The position numbers and the translations under genes are program-made. A stretch of DNA of 64,000 nucleotides. Source: CAZMOK01 sp964567785 (lineage in GTDB: Bacteria > Bacteroidota > Bacteroidia > Bacteroidales > JAGOPY01). Shown piece by piece: positions 1 to 9,415 of this stretch. Each line of letters opens with the position of its first letter. The stretch's first letter is position 1. The stretch lies in the NCBI GenBank assembly GCA_964567785.1, contig CAZMOK010000004.1:1-64000 (forward strand), written 5' to 3'. The notes beneath the pieces were generated by a model. It did not search any database. It saw only the letters and a list, made by a program, of their open reading frames with translations, and was not told the DNA's origin.

Positions 1-19
1 AATAAAGAACAATTAATTA

Positions 20-54
20 AACACTAAACACTAAACACTGAACACTAAACACTA
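20..54. repeat. Heptamer tandem array (AACACTA)5 upstream of pbpC
   Basis: Five contiguous 7-bp units read AACACTA, AACACTA, AACACTG, AACACTA, AACACTA. The array ends 9 bp before the GTG start of the penicillin-binding protein gene, so it occupies the place of the 5' untranslated region. It is preceded by AATTAATTAA. The same unit recurs in inverted orientation just after the gene (from 2430). Its role is unknown. Confidence 0.9.
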
Positions 55-63
55 ATAACCATA

Positions 64-2418
64 GTGAAGAACCGGCAACTAAAAATAGTCCTGGCACTTT
101 CCACGATAGTCGTGGCAGCGCTTATAACTGCCTTCTGGTATTCACTGCCTGATCCGTTGTTCAGCGATCCGTATTGCACAGTTATGGAAGACCGGGACGG
201 GAACCTGCTGGGCGCCAGGATCGCTGACGATTCACAGTGGCGGTTTCCTGAAAACCCTGATGTCCCGGTGAAGTTCAGAAAAGCCATCTGCACTTTTGAA
301 GACAAGCGCTTTTACAGCCACCCGGGCGTTGACCCTATGGCAATGGGAAGGGCCCTTTACCAGAATATAAAGGAGGGTGAGATTGTGAGCGGTGGCAGCA
401 CACTTACCATGCAGGTTGTCAGGCTTATGAGAAAAGACAGGCCCAGGACGGTCAGTGAAAAGATAGTGGAAATGATCCTTGCCCTGCGGATGGAGATGAG
501 CAATTCGAAAGAGGAGATCCTGGCATTGTACGCTTCGCATGCGCCCTTTGGCGGGAATATCGTAGGGCTCGACGCGGCAGCCTGGCGCTATTTCAACAGG
601 CCGCCGGCAGAGCTTTCCTGGGCCGAAACAGCGACATTGGCAGTGCTGCCCAATGCACCCGCCCTGATCCATCCCGGGAGGAACCGCGACAAACTGCTTG
701 AAAAAAGGAACAGGCTGCTGGAACAACTATACGAAAGAAAGCTCATGGATTCTATCACACTGGTATCCTCCCTGCTTGAGCCCCTGCCTCAAGAGCCCTA
801 TCCCCTGCCCATGGATGCCCCTCATCTGCTGAACCGCATTTATGCCGGAAGGAAGGGTGAAAGGGTGAGAACAACCCTGGACCCTCACCTGCAGAACCAG
901 GTGGCGGAGATACTCAGGAGGCACCATAAATTCTGGGCCGACAACCATGTACACAATGCCGCTGTGATAGTTGCGGAAGTAGGTTCGGGCAATGTGCTTG
1001 CCTACCACGGGAACACACCCGTTGAAGGCCCTGACGAGTTCAGCTATAAAGTGGATGTTGTCACTGCCCCCCGGAGCTCGGGAAGCGTGCTCAAGCCGGT
1101 GCTTTTTGCCGCCATGAACGATGCCGGTGAACTGCTGCCCACCATGCTGGTACCTGATGTGCCGGTGCAGTTAGGCGGTTTCACACCTAAGAATTTCAGC
1201 CATTCGTACGACGGGGCCGTACCTGCCGAAAAGGCCCTGAGCAGGTCGCTGAACATCCCTTCGGTTTTTATGCTGAAAGAATACGGTATTGAACGGTTTC
1301 ATTCACTTCTCAAAGAGCTTGGCATTCATACAATCGACCGGCCTGCAGGCCACTACGGGCTTTCACTGATCCTTGGAGGTGCTGAAGTTACCCTGTGGGA
1401 CCTGGCGGGCATGTATGCAGGGTTCTCGCGAACGCTGAACCATTTCCATTACCGCAGCGGCAAGTACCATCCCGGCGACCTGAGGGAACTCAATTTCTAT
1501 GATGAAACCAAACACTCCCTTGATGAAAGCTGGAATTCAAACAGTATCCTGACTGCCGGGGCCATATGGCAGGCCTACAAGGCAATGGTACATGTGAACC
1601 GCCCGGGGAGCCTCAGCAACTGGCAATCCTTTTCCTCGATGGGCAAGGTGGCCTGGAAAACGGGCACCAGCTTCGGCTTCCGGGATGCCTGGGCCGTAGG
1701 CACCACACCGGGATATGTCGTGGCGGTATGGGTTGGAAACGCCGACGGGGAAGGGCGCCCGGGACTGACCGGTACAAGCGCCGCAGCCCCTGTGATGTTT
1801 GATGTGTTCTCGCTGCTCCCGGCTTCCGGCTGGTTCGAAATGCCTTATGAAGAGCTCGAATACATTCCCGTTTGCAGGCAAAGCGGCCACCGGGCAGGGC
1901 AATATTGTACCGACACCCTTTACAAATGGGTATGCAATAAAGGACTGCAAACCCCTCCGTGCCCCTACCACAGGCTGGTCAGCCTCGACAGGACCGGCAC
2001 GCACCGTGTAAGTTCGGAATGTGTTGCGATTGATGATATCAGGCCGCAGGAATGGTTTGTGCTCCCACCCATGCAGGAATGGTACTATGCCCAGAAAAAT
2101 CCCGGCTACCGGGTGCTTCCCCCCTTCCTGGAAAACTGCCGCCCTGAAAATGAAAAAGTGATGGATTTTATCTTTCCGAACGAAAATTCAAAGATCTTTA
2201 TCCCGACCGAGCTGGACGGGGAAAAGGGAAAGGCGGTATTCAAGCTTGCCCACCGGAACGCCGGCTCAACCGTTCACTGGCACCTCGACGATGAGTACCT
2301 CACCTCGACCTCCGGTGTCCACCAGGTGGGGCTGGCCCCGGCCGGCGGTGAACACGTTATCACGGTAGTGGATGAAAATGGGAATGCTGTCTCCAGGAGC
2401 TTTGAGGTAGTTAATTAA
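64..2418 (+). CDS. pbpC: Penicillin-binding protein 1C (bifunctional transglycosylase/transpeptidase)
   Basis: This class A penicillin-binding protein polymerises lipid II glycan strands and cross-links stem peptides in the periplasm. The 784 residues show an N-terminal membrane anchor (about 8-28), a GT51 glycosyltransferase domain with catalytic Glu79 in FEDKRFYSHPGVD, and a transpeptidase domain with Ser341-x-x-Lys344, Ser395-Leu-Asn397 and Lys532-Thr-Gly-Thr. A C-terminal domain with several cysteines and an Ig-like end (about 690-784) matches the PBP1C C-terminal domain. The start is GTG at 64; no ATG lies close by in frame. Family knowledge: in many bacteria pbpC follows an alpha-2-macroglobulin gene, which would lie left of the window. 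Heptamer arrays flank the gene on both sides. The length is normal for PBP1C. Confidence 0.95.
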   Translation: MKNRQLKIVLALSTIVVAALITAFWYSLPDPLFSDPYCTVMEDRDGNLLGARIADDSQWRFPENPDVPVKFRKAICTFEDKRFYSHPGVDPMAMGRALYQNIKEGEIVSGGSTLTMQVVRLMRKDRPRTVSEKIVEMILALRMEMSNSKEEILALYASHAPFGGNIVGLDAAAWRYFNRPPAELSWAETATLAVLPNAPALIHPGRNRDKLLEKRNRLLEQLYERKLMDSITLVSSLLEPLPQEPYPLPMDAPHLLNRIYAGRKGERVRTTLDPHLQNQVAEILRRHHKFWADNHVHNAAVIVAEVGSGNVLAYHGNTPVEGPDEFSYKVDVVTAPRSSGSVLKPVLFAAMNDAGELLPTMLVPDVPVQLGGFTPKNFSHSYDGAVPAEKALSRSLNIPSVFMLKEYGIERFHSLLKELGIHTIDRPAGHYGLSLILGGAEVTLWDLAGMYAGFSRTLNHFHYRSGKYHPGDLRELNFYDETKHSLDESWNSNSILTAGAIWQAYKAMVHVNRPGSLSNWQSFSSMGKVAWKTGTSFGFRDAWAVGTTPGYVVAVWVGNADGEGRPGLTGTSAAAPVMFDVFSLLPASGWFEMPYEELEYIPVCRQSGHRAGQYCTDTLYKWVCNKGLQTPPCPYHRLVSLDRTGTHRVSSECVAIDDIRPQEWFVLPPMQEWYYAQKNPGYRVLPPFLENCRPENEKVMDFIFPNENSKIFIPTELDGEKGKAVFKLAHRNAGSTVHWHLDDEYLTSTSGVHQVGLAPAGGEHVITVVDENGNAVSRSFEVVN

Positions 2419-2429
2419 CCTTTTTTAAT

Positions 2430-2571
2430 AAGTGTTTAGTGTTTAGTGNNNNNNNNNNNNNNNNNNNNNNNNNNNNNNNNNNNNNNNNNNNNNNNNNNNN
2501 NNNNNNNNNNNNNNNNNNNNNNNNNNNNNNNNNNNNNNNNNNNNNNNNTTCATTGTTCATTGTTCATTGTT
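2430..2571. repeat. Heptamer arrays flanking an assembly gap between convergent genes
   Basis: Left of the N run there are TAGTGTT-type units (2430-2448), which are the reverse complement of the AACACTA units at 20-54. Right of it there are three CATTGTT units (2551-2571). The unit therefore changes somewhere inside the unresolved part. The array fills the space between the pbpC stop and the stop of the convergent gene at 2574, and TTAATTAA flanks it on both sides. The true array length is unknown because the sequence is missing. Confidence 0.85.
2449..2548. other. Scaffold gap (100 N)
   Basis: A run of exactly 100 N, a conventional placeholder length. It interrupts a heptamer array and no gene is visibly broken by it. 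The real length is not known. Confidence 0.98.
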
Positions 2572-2573
2572 AA

Positions 2574-3716
2574 TTAATCAAGCCTTTTGACATAACACCT
2601 AGACCTCTTATGTTGCCTGCCGTCAAAGTATTTCCATTGGGCCTGGACACGCTCATTGTTATCCTGGTTTTGGGTGGTCTCCACGTATTTTATGCCGTTT
2701 TCGATGTACCTCGGGATAAGCTCCCTGAAAAGGATGGAGTTGACCCCCTTGTTCTGGAGGTCGGGCCTGACGCCCACCAGGAGGAGATCGATGGTATCGT
2801 TTTTCTTCATTGCCCGCCAGAGATGGAAAATGCCGAACGGATAGAGATTGCCGCCCGACTTTTGCAGCGCTTTTGAAACAGAGGGCACTGATATACCGAA
2901 GGCAGCCAGTTTTTCATTCTTATCAAGAACCAGGCAAACGTACCTGGGATCGAGAAATTTGAAGTACCCCTCATAGAGCTGTTCCTTTTGCTCTTCGTCA
3001 AGAGGGACCATTCCGAAGATCTCCCTGTAAGATCGGTTGAGCAAATCAAAGAATTGATCCTTGTATTTCAGCAGGTCACCGGATGACTTCACCTCTGCCA
3101 CGTGCAGCTCATTTCTTTGTTCGGCAATATCGGCAATGCGTTTCATCTTTTCAGGTATCCCATCCGGAACTTTTATGCTGTATTCCACCCAGTCGACCGC
3201 TTTTTCATATCCATTCCTTTCGAGGGCTTCCCTGTAATATGGGTAATTATAGTTGGAAGAGCTTGTGGCCAGCTCATTAAAACCTTCAATGAGCAACCCG
3301 TGAGGGTCAAAATTCGTAAATCCGTAAGGCCCTATAATGCTTTTCATACCTTCTGAAACAGCCCAGTCCTCCACTGTCTTCAGCAGAGTATCAGCGGTTT
3401 CATTTTCATCAATGAAATCGAGCCAGCTAAAACGGGCCTGGTCATTTCCCGTAAGCTCAATATACCTGTAATTGATTATCCCTGCAATTCTTCCTGCCAC
3501 TTTATCATCTTTGTAGATCAGCCACTTTTTGCTTTTGCAGAATTTTGATGCAGGATTATTATTGGGAGTAAGGTTTTTCAGTTCACCACGTTTGATGCCG
3601 GGTACGAAATAGGGATTATCCTTGTACAGCTCAAGGGGAAAACCTACGAACTCCTTCAGCAGCTTACTGTTGGTCACCTCTATTAACTGATCGGAATGAA
3701 CTTTGGCCACATGCAT
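2574..3716 (-). CDS. GNAT-fold N-acetyltransferase-like protein
   Basis: This 380-residue protein has an acyl-CoA-binding GNAT signature in its C-terminal half, VRPDLQNKG at about residues 316-324, which matches the V/R-x-P-x-x-Q-x-x-G motif A. The N-terminal half carries a second region, with FVPGIKRGE near residue 40 and IIGPYGFTNFDPHG near 130, typical of a long acetyltransferase-like family seen in Bacteroidota. It has no signal peptide, so it is probably cytoplasmic. The substrate cannot be told. A good promoter of Bacteroidota type lies upstream (3753-3785). It converges on pbpC across the heptamer array. The fold assignment is fairly safe; the reaction is an inference. Confidence 0.75.
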   Translation of the reverse strand: MHVAKVHSDQLIEVTNSKLLKEFVGFPLELYKDNPYFVPGIKRGELKNLTPNNNPASKFCKSKKWLIYKDDKVAGRIAGIINYRYIELTGNDQARFSWLDFIDENETADTLLKTVEDWAVSEGMKSIIGPYGFTNFDPHGLLIEGFNELATSSSNYNYPYYREALERNGYEKAVDWVEYSIKVPDGIPEKMKRIADIAEQRNELHVAEVKSSGDLLKYKDQFFDLLNRSYREIFGMVPLDEEQKEQLYEGYFKFLDPRYVCLVLDKNEKLAAFGISVPSVSKALQKSGGNLYPFGIFHLWRAMKKNDTIDLLLVGVRPDLQNKGVNSILFRELIPRYIENGIKYVETTQNQDNNERVQAQWKYFDGRQHKRSRCYVKRLD

Positions 3717-3752
3717 ATGAATTTCCCTTCTTCAAGCTTAATCAAAACAAGA

Positions 3753-3785
3753 CAAAAGTACTATTAGTTTGCCATTATAATCAAA
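3753..3785 (-). promoter_or_regulatory. Bacteroidota-type promoter for the GNAT-like gene
   Basis: On the minus strand TTTG (3785-3782) is followed after 21 bp by TACTTTTG (3760-3753). This fits the Bacteroidota consensus TTTG-N19..21-TAnnTTTG. The -7 element lies about 36 bp before the start codon at 3716. Confidence 0.7.
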
Positions 3786-3950
3786 TCCAACGACAAGCTA
3801 AAAAACCGAAGGTTGTCAAAAATCATAAAGACTTTTCAACAATGAACAACCTGCTCAAAATTTTAATATAACTTTAACTTCCTTTTTACACCGCAAAAAT
3901 GTTTTTTTCCAACTTTTGCACAAAATCAGTCAAAAAAAATCTATATCATC

Positions 3951-6900
3951 ATGAAAAAAATCTACAAAGCAATTTTAAAAAGCACAACCTTATTCTTATT
4001 TGTCATTGCGGCATTGAATATCTCCGGCCAGAACATATGGTTCAATGAGATCCATTATGATAATGATGGCGGCGATGTTGATGAAACCATAGAGATCGTT
4101 CTTGAAAATGCGGGCAGCTATACACTGTCGGATTTTCAAATAGATCTTTATAACGGTAACAACGGATCGGTATATGACACAAAGACGCTCGATCAGTTCA
4201 CTGCGGGAACCACAACAGGGGGTTTCACTTTTTACACATATGTTTATCCTACGAACGGGATCCAGAATGGCTCACCCGACGGTATGTGCCTGAGTTACCA
4301 GGGATCGGTCGTCACAGGCCAGTTCCTCAGCTATGAAGGAGTATTGACAGCAAATGACGGTCCTGCTGCAGGCCTTACCTCCACTGACATTGGTGTATCG
4401 GAGCCAGGCAGCACGCCCATTGGCCAATCACTGCAGCTTACAGGCACTGGCACCGCTTATGGTGATTTTAGCTGGCTCCCTCCCGATGTTTCAACATTCG
4501 GCACACTCAATAACGGCCAGAGCCTTGGCGGCACGCCCGATCCGGAACCGGATAATTATCCTACCAATTTCCTGGCTATGGCCATGACCATACACATAGA
4601 ACTCACATGGACCGATGCCACCGGCGGCCAGTTACCTTCAGCCTACCTTGTACTTGCCAGCGACCAGGATAACATAACCCCACCGGTCGACGGAACAGCA
4701 GTCACTGACGACACCGACCTTTCGGACGGCAGCGGTGCGCTGAACGTTTCTTACGGCGATGAAATGTGTACATTTTATAATCTGGCCGGCGAAACACAAT
4801 ACTTTTTCGAGATATATCCCTATACAAACGCAGGTTCTAACATTGACTACAAGACCGACGGCACCCCTCCGGCTGCAAACGCAACAACCGGTGCCATCAT
4901 CAATCAGAATGATTTTGAATCCGGTGATTTCGGTTCATGGACAACCTACAGCGTGGCCTCCGACAAAGACTGGGAAGTCCTTGACTTTGGCGGCGCCCTC
5001 AACACCACCTGGTTTGCCCAGATGAATGGTTTCCAGGAAAACGAGCTCAGCAACGACTGGCTCATCTCCCCTGCCCTCGACCTCGACAGTTACAGCAATG
5101 AAGAGATGCTGTTCTACACACAGTGGAGGTACGGCGATACCCCCGATGAGCTGACATTGAAATACTCCACCGACTATACCGGCGGCGACCCGACGCTTGC
5201 AACATGGACAGAGCTTTCGTTCAATAAGCCTGCAGTGGATCAGACATGGGAATCCTCAGGGATCCTTGATCTTTCGGGCATTACCGGCCCTTCGGTACAC
5301 ATTGCTTTCCAGTATCAGAGCAGTGGCAGCCCCAGAAGGTGGAACGTGGATGAAATAGCCATTACAGGCGACGCCACTGTTCCGGTGCTTACGGTGACCA
5401 ATCCCGCCGGAGGTGAAACCTGGGAGCAGGGAAGCACGCACGATATTACATGGACAGCTTCCAACACACTGCCCAACGTAATGATCGAACTTACCACCGA
5501 TGCTTCATCGGGCAATCCTACCTGGACTACCCTTGCTTCATCTATCCCGGCATCACAGGGTTCATGGACCTGGAACATTTCACCTACCCAGCCAACCAGC
5601 AACGACTGTCAGATAAGGATCTCCGACATGGCTGCCGATGTTTCGGCGCTGAGTGGTATATTTTCCATAATTGAGCCGATCTACATTCCTGATATAGTGA
5701 TCAACGAGATCATGTACAACCCACCTGAATCAGGCTCTGATTCGCTCGAATACATTGAATTATACAATAACGATTCACAGTCTGTCGACCTTGATGGTTA
5801 TTATTTCTCTGATGGTGTAACCTTCACCTTTCCAACCCATACGCTTGGTGCCGGCGAGTATGTCATGGTGGCATCCGATTCGCTGGCATTTCTCAATTTC
5901 TTCGGTGAAACAGCCTATGAATTTTCAGGAGGCCTGAGCAATGGCGGCGAGCTTGTGCTGCTGCGCCATCCGATGGGGGCCGCTGTCGACAGTGTGGACT
6001 ACGACGACAATTCACCATGGCCTACCGAACCCGACGGTACCGGTCCTTCACTTGTGATCTGTGACCCGACAATGGATAATTCACTGGGTGAAAACTGGAC
6101 CTATTCAGAGATTTTCCAGGGTATCAACGCCGACGACGACACTGTTTACGGCTCGCCGGGAATGATGAACTGCCTGACAACACCTGTTCCTGATTTCACG
6201 GCCGACAACACCCAGGTCACTACAGGCGGTTCGGTGAATTTCACCGACCTGAGTACAGGCAACCCTTCAACCTGGGAATGGACTTTCCAGGGCGGTGACC
6301 CTACTTACTATACAGGCCAGAACCCTCCTCCCATTACTTACAACGACCCGGGCACATACTCAGTCTCACTGTTTGTGCAGAATGCAGCAGGCAGTAATAC
6401 TGAAACCAAAGAAGACTATATAACCGTGGGCGACTTCCCGACAGCCGATTTCGAAGCCAGTGAAGATACCATACAGGTGGGCGCGGCGGTTGATTTCACC
6501 GATCTCTCTCTCGGAGACCCGACATCCTGGTCGTGGACCTTTGAAGGAGGGACTCCGGAGACATCCACCGAACAAAATCCTTCTGGCATCGTGTATGATG
6601 CTCCGGGATTTTACGATGTTACCCTCTATGTGCAGAATGCCGTTGGTGACGACAGCCTGGTAAGAGAGGAGTACATAAAGGTGGGATATGCGCCTGTTGC
6701 TGATTTTGAAGCAGACAAGGATACGGTCAACAAAGGTGAAACCGTAAACTTCACCGACCTCTCCCAGAACGATCCCGAAACCTGGATGTGGACCTTCGAT
6801 GGCGGCACCCCTTCAACCTCCACCATGCAGAACCCTGAGGACATCCTTTATGAAGATGAGGGAACCTATGATGTTTCACTGATGGCAGAGAATATGTTCG

Positions 6901-7208
6901 GCATGTCAGAAGAGGTGAAGGTAGGTTATATCACTGTTGTAGACCCTGTTGGTCTTGAAGAATTGCTGGCAAGGAATGTCAGGGTATACCCCAATCCTTC
7001 CGGCGGTCAGTTCAATGTTGAACATAACTTTGATGGATTGGTGAGGATCGACCTTATCAACATGCTTGGTTCTGTGGTCCATTCAACAGAAACGATTGAA
7101 AAAACTGTCAGCTTCGACTTTGAAGAGCTGGAAAATGGAATCTATTTCCTGAAGATCATCGGTATGGAAGAAAATGCAACTGCCAACAGCAAGATAATCA
7201 AATACTGA
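3951..7208 (+). CDS. Large modular secreted protein with lamin-tail, PKD and T9SS sorting domains
   Basis: This 1085-residue protein begins with a signal peptide (1-26, ending NISGQ) and is probably secreted by the type IX system and held at the surface. In order I see a lamin-tail-like domain (about 28-190), a fibronectin III-like stretch (about 197-313), a choice-of-anchor/MAM-like jelly-roll (about 319-475, beginning DFESGDFGSW), a Kre9/KNH-like domain (about 479-575, TVTNPAGGETW), a second lamin-tail domain (about 578-740, IVINEIMYNPP), and three PKD domains (about 745-828, 828-912, 913-997). A T9SS type A sorting domain closes it (about 1009-1085, VRVYPNPSGG). No catalytic motif is visible, so it looks like a binding or scaffold protein. 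A weak -7-like AACTTTTG lies at 3911-3918. A strong terminator follows. Confidence 0.85.
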   Translation: MKKIYKAILKSTTLFLFVIAALNISGQNIWFNEIHYDNDGGDVDETIEIVLENAGSYTLSDFQIDLYNGNNGSVYDTKTLDQFTAGTTTGGFTFYTYVYPTNGIQNGSPDGMCLSYQGSVVTGQFLSYEGVLTANDGPAAGLTSTDIGVSEPGSTPIGQSLQLTGTGTAYGDFSWLPPDVSTFGTLNNGQSLGGTPDPEPDNYPTNFLAMAMTIHIELTWTDATGGQLPSAYLVLASDQDNITPPVDGTAVTDDTDLSDGSGALNVSYGDEMCTFYNLAGETQYFFEIYPYTNAGSNIDYKTDGTPPAANATTGAIINQNDFESGDFGSWTTYSVASDKDWEVLDFGGALNTTWFAQMNGFQENELSNDWLISPALDLDSYSNEEMLFYTQWRYGDTPDELTLKYSTDYTGGDPTLATWTELSFNKPAVDQTWESSGILDLSGITGPSVHIAFQYQSSGSPRRWNVDEIAITGDATVPVLTVTNPAGGETWEQGSTHDITWTASNTLPNVMIELTTDASSGNPTWTTLASSIPASQGSWTWNISPTQPTSNDCQIRISDMAADVSALSGIFSIIEPIYIPDIVINEIMYNPPESGSDSLEYIELYNNDSQSVDLDGYYFSDGVTFTFPTHTLGAGEYVMVASDSLAFLNFFGETAYEFSGGLSNGGELVLLRHPMGAAVDSVDYDDNSPWPTEPDGTGPSLVICDPTMDNSLGENWTYSEIFQGINADDDTVYGSPGMMNCLTTPVPDFTADNTQVTTGGSVNFTDLSTGNPSTWEWTFQGGDPTYYTGQNPPPITYNDPGTYSVSLFVQNAAGSNTETKEDYITVGDFPTADFEASEDTIQVGAAVDFTDLSLGDPTSWSWTFEGGTPETSTEQNPSGIVYDAPGFYDVTLYVQNAVGDDSLVREEYIKVGYAPVADFEADKDTVNKGETVNFTDLSQNDPETWMWTFDGGTPSTSTMQNPEDILYEDEGTYDVSLMAENMFGMSEEVKVGYITVVDPVGLEELLARNVRVYPNPSGGQFNVEHNFDGLVRIDLINMLGSVVHSTETIEKTVSFDFEELENGIYFLKIIGMEENATANSKIIKY

Positions 7209-7242
7209 CACTGACAACATTCTATCATATAATCGATACGCT

Positions 7243-7275
7243 AAAAAGCCCGCTGTAACTTGCGGGCTTTTTTTT
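7243..7275 (+). terminator. Rho-independent terminator after the PKD/T9SS gene
   Basis: AAAAAGCCCGC (7243-7253) pairs with GCGGGCTTTTT (7262-7272) around an 8-nt loop, and a run of eight T follows the GC-rich part. It lies 35 bp after the stop codon. Confidence 0.9.
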
Positions 7276-7280
7276 AAAAG

Positions 7281-7309
7281 AAAAACCCCCGGCGCAAAGC
7301 ACCAGGGGT
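7281..7309 (-). terminator. Rho-independent terminator for the S9 peptidase gene
   Basis: Read on the minus strand, ACCCCTGG-TGC pairs with GCG-CCGGGGGT around a TTT loop with one mismatch and one bulge, followed by TTTTTCTTTT. It lies about 25 bp after the stop of the minus-strand gene and sits back-to-back with the plus-strand terminator. Confidence 0.75.
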
Positions 7310-7333
7310 GGATGTTGGTTTTAGCAACGATTA

Positions 7334-9241
7334 TTACAGGTTTTCACCCAGAAATTTCTCCATTTCGCGATAGAAGTCGAACCGGTTCTCTTCGTTGTAG
7401 AAACCGTGTCCCTCATTTTCTTTCACCATGTATTCAACAGTTATTCCACGCTCTTTCAATGCTTCCACCATCTGGTCCGATTCTGCCTTGTTCACCCTTG
7501 GGTCGTTTGCACCCTGGGCGATAAAAAGAGGGGTTTCTATCTTATGGGCCTGCAGCACCGGTGAATTGGCAGCCATATAAGCACTATCCTTCTCAGGATG
7601 CCCGACCATTTCATACATCATATCAAGATAAGGTTCCCAGTAAGGCGGGATCGTCTTCATGAAAGTAAACAGGTTTGAAACACCAACATAATCAACGGCT
7701 GCTGCATACAGGTCGGGATCTTTGACAATACCCATAAGGGTAGCATACCCACCGTAGCTGGCGCCATAAATAGCTATCCGTTCTTCGTCGGCAATACCTT
7801 TTTCTATCAGCCAGTTCACACCGTCAGTAATATCGTCCTGCATCGACAGCCCCCATTGCTTGAAGGAAGCTTCCCAGAACTCACGACCAAAACCCGTGGA
7901 ACCCCTGAAGTTCATCTGGAAAACAGCATATCCCCGGTTTGCCAGGAATTGCACTTCGGAATTAAACCCCCAGCTATCCCTGGCCCAGGGACCGCCATGG
8001 GGATTTACCACTACCGGAAGGTTCTCCGCTGTCTCCATGGTATAGCCTTTTGGAAGAGTGAGGTATCCGTGAATTTTCAGCCCGTCCCTGGATGTATAGG
8101 TTATAGGGTTCACCGTAGCCATTTCGTTTTCATCAATCCAGGGGCTTACATCCACTATCTTATCCATTTCATCATTCTTTTCGTCATATATGTAATATGA
8201 TCCAAGTGATCTGTCGCTGTATGTCCTTACAATGAAAACATCCTCTGCTTTGTTGTATGCCGATATGCCCAGCTCATAACCCGGAAGGTGTTCTGTCAGC
8301 TTACTGAAAAGGCCCTTTGTCTTTTCATCAAAGAAATGCCTTTCCCTTTTGTATGATTGATAGGAAGCAGAGGTAAGGACCTTTCTTTTTCTTGAATAGT
8401 AAAGCCCGCTGATATCGTAATCGGGATTTTCGTAAAGGACTTCAAGCTCTTTACCATTCTTTATGTCGAAGACTACAACGGCAACCTTGTCCCTGCCCAG
8501 GTTGGAAAGGGCATAGACATTCTTGTTATCAAAGGTGAAGAACATGGGTGATACCGTTTCCTTGAAATTTGTGGTGAGGACCGGGGTGAACTCATCCTTT
8601 TCAGTTTCCCTGTATAGTATCTGGCTGTTGATCCCGTCAACAATGGCAATGGCAGCCCTGAGCCTGCCATCGTGGTCGAATATCCAGCTCTGGATATTGC
8701 CGGGGTTTTCAGCAAGCATTTCCATATCCCCCGTCTTGATATTCAGTCGATATGGATCAAAAACCTGGGGATTCCTCTTGTTCATGCCAATGATAACCTC
8801 ATCCGGTATCTCAGGCAGGTCCTCAAGTATTTCGGTCCTTACATTGTCAAAATCCGTATAGCAAATAAGCCCCGTACCGTCGATATTGACGCCATAGAGC
8901 TTCCAGTTTTCATTGCCTCCGTCGTCTTTGATGTAAAGGATCTGGTCGTTATTTGGCCAGAAGTAGCCTGCAATGTCCCTGTCAGTTTCGCTTGTAAGCC
9001 TTAAAGCTTCGTCAGAGCCCCTTTTTTTGGCAAAAATATTCATCCTGGTTTCGTAAGGGGCTTTGTAAGAGAAATATTCGCCATTGGGTGATATCTGGTA
9101 AGCTGTTTTATCAGGATTCCTGAAAAAATCTTCCAGTGGGATTCGTTCCGCTTTCATTATTGTTTTTTCATTCATACATGAAGTCATTAACAATGATCCC
9201 GTAAAAATGATCATTATTGCTAATCTGAAATGATTTTTCAT
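7334..9241 (-). CDS. S9 family (prolyl oligopeptidase-type) serine peptidase, lipoprotein
   Basis: The 635-residue protein has a lipoprotein signal (lipobox LLMTSC, Cys22), so it should be anchored to a membrane on the periplasmic or outer side. Residues about 40-350 form a beta-propeller-like region. Residues about 390-635 form the alpha/beta hydrolase with the catalytic triad Ser495 (GASYGG), Asp580 (GANDPR) and His612 (NEGHGF). Family knowledge: such enzymes cleave short peptides, often dipeptidyl-peptidase style after proline or alanine. The HGGPWARDSWGFNSE segment matches the oxyanion region of the acylaminoacyl-peptidase/DPP branch. It has its own terminator and no close operon partner. 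The family call is certain; the peptide specificity is not. Confidence 0.93.
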   Translation of the reverse strand: MKNHFRLAIMIIFTGSLLMTSCMNEKTIMKAERIPLEDFFRNPDKTAYQISPNGEYFSYKAPYETRMNIFAKKRGSDEALRLTSETDRDIAGYFWPNNDQILYIKDDGGNENWKLYGVNIDGTGLICYTDFDNVRTEILEDLPEIPDEVIIGMNKRNPQVFDPYRLNIKTGDMEMLAENPGNIQSWIFDHDGRLRAAIAIVDGINSQILYRETEKDEFTPVLTTNFKETVSPMFFTFDNKNVYALSNLGRDKVAVVVFDIKNGKELEVLYENPDYDISGLYYSRKRKVLTSASYQSYKRERHFFDEKTKGLFSKLTEHLPGYELGISAYNKAEDVFIVRTYSDRSLGSYYIYDEKNDEMDKIVDVSPWIDENEMATVNPITYTSRDGLKIHGYLTLPKGYTMETAENLPVVVNPHGGPWARDSWGFNSEVQFLANRGYAVFQMNFRGSTGFGREFWEASFKQWGLSMQDDITDGVNWLIEKGIADEERIAIYGASYGGYATLMGIVKDPDLYAAAVDYVGVSNLFTFMKTIPPYWEPYLDMMYEMVGHPEKDSAYMAANSPVLQAHKIETPLFIAQGANDPRVNKAESDQMVEALKERGITVEYMVKENEGHGFYNEENRFDFYREMEKFLGENL

Positions 9242-9415
9242 CTTTTTATTTATTAGTCCGGAAAAGTGATTGTATTACCTGGCTAAGATATTCAATTCTT
9301 ACCTCTTATATATTGTCCGGCTGCTGAAATGCTGTGTGGAGTTCACCAATCGACAGGTTGGAACAACAAAGATCATTAATGGTCATACATTGAACGAAAA
9401 TCCCGGAAAACGTGG

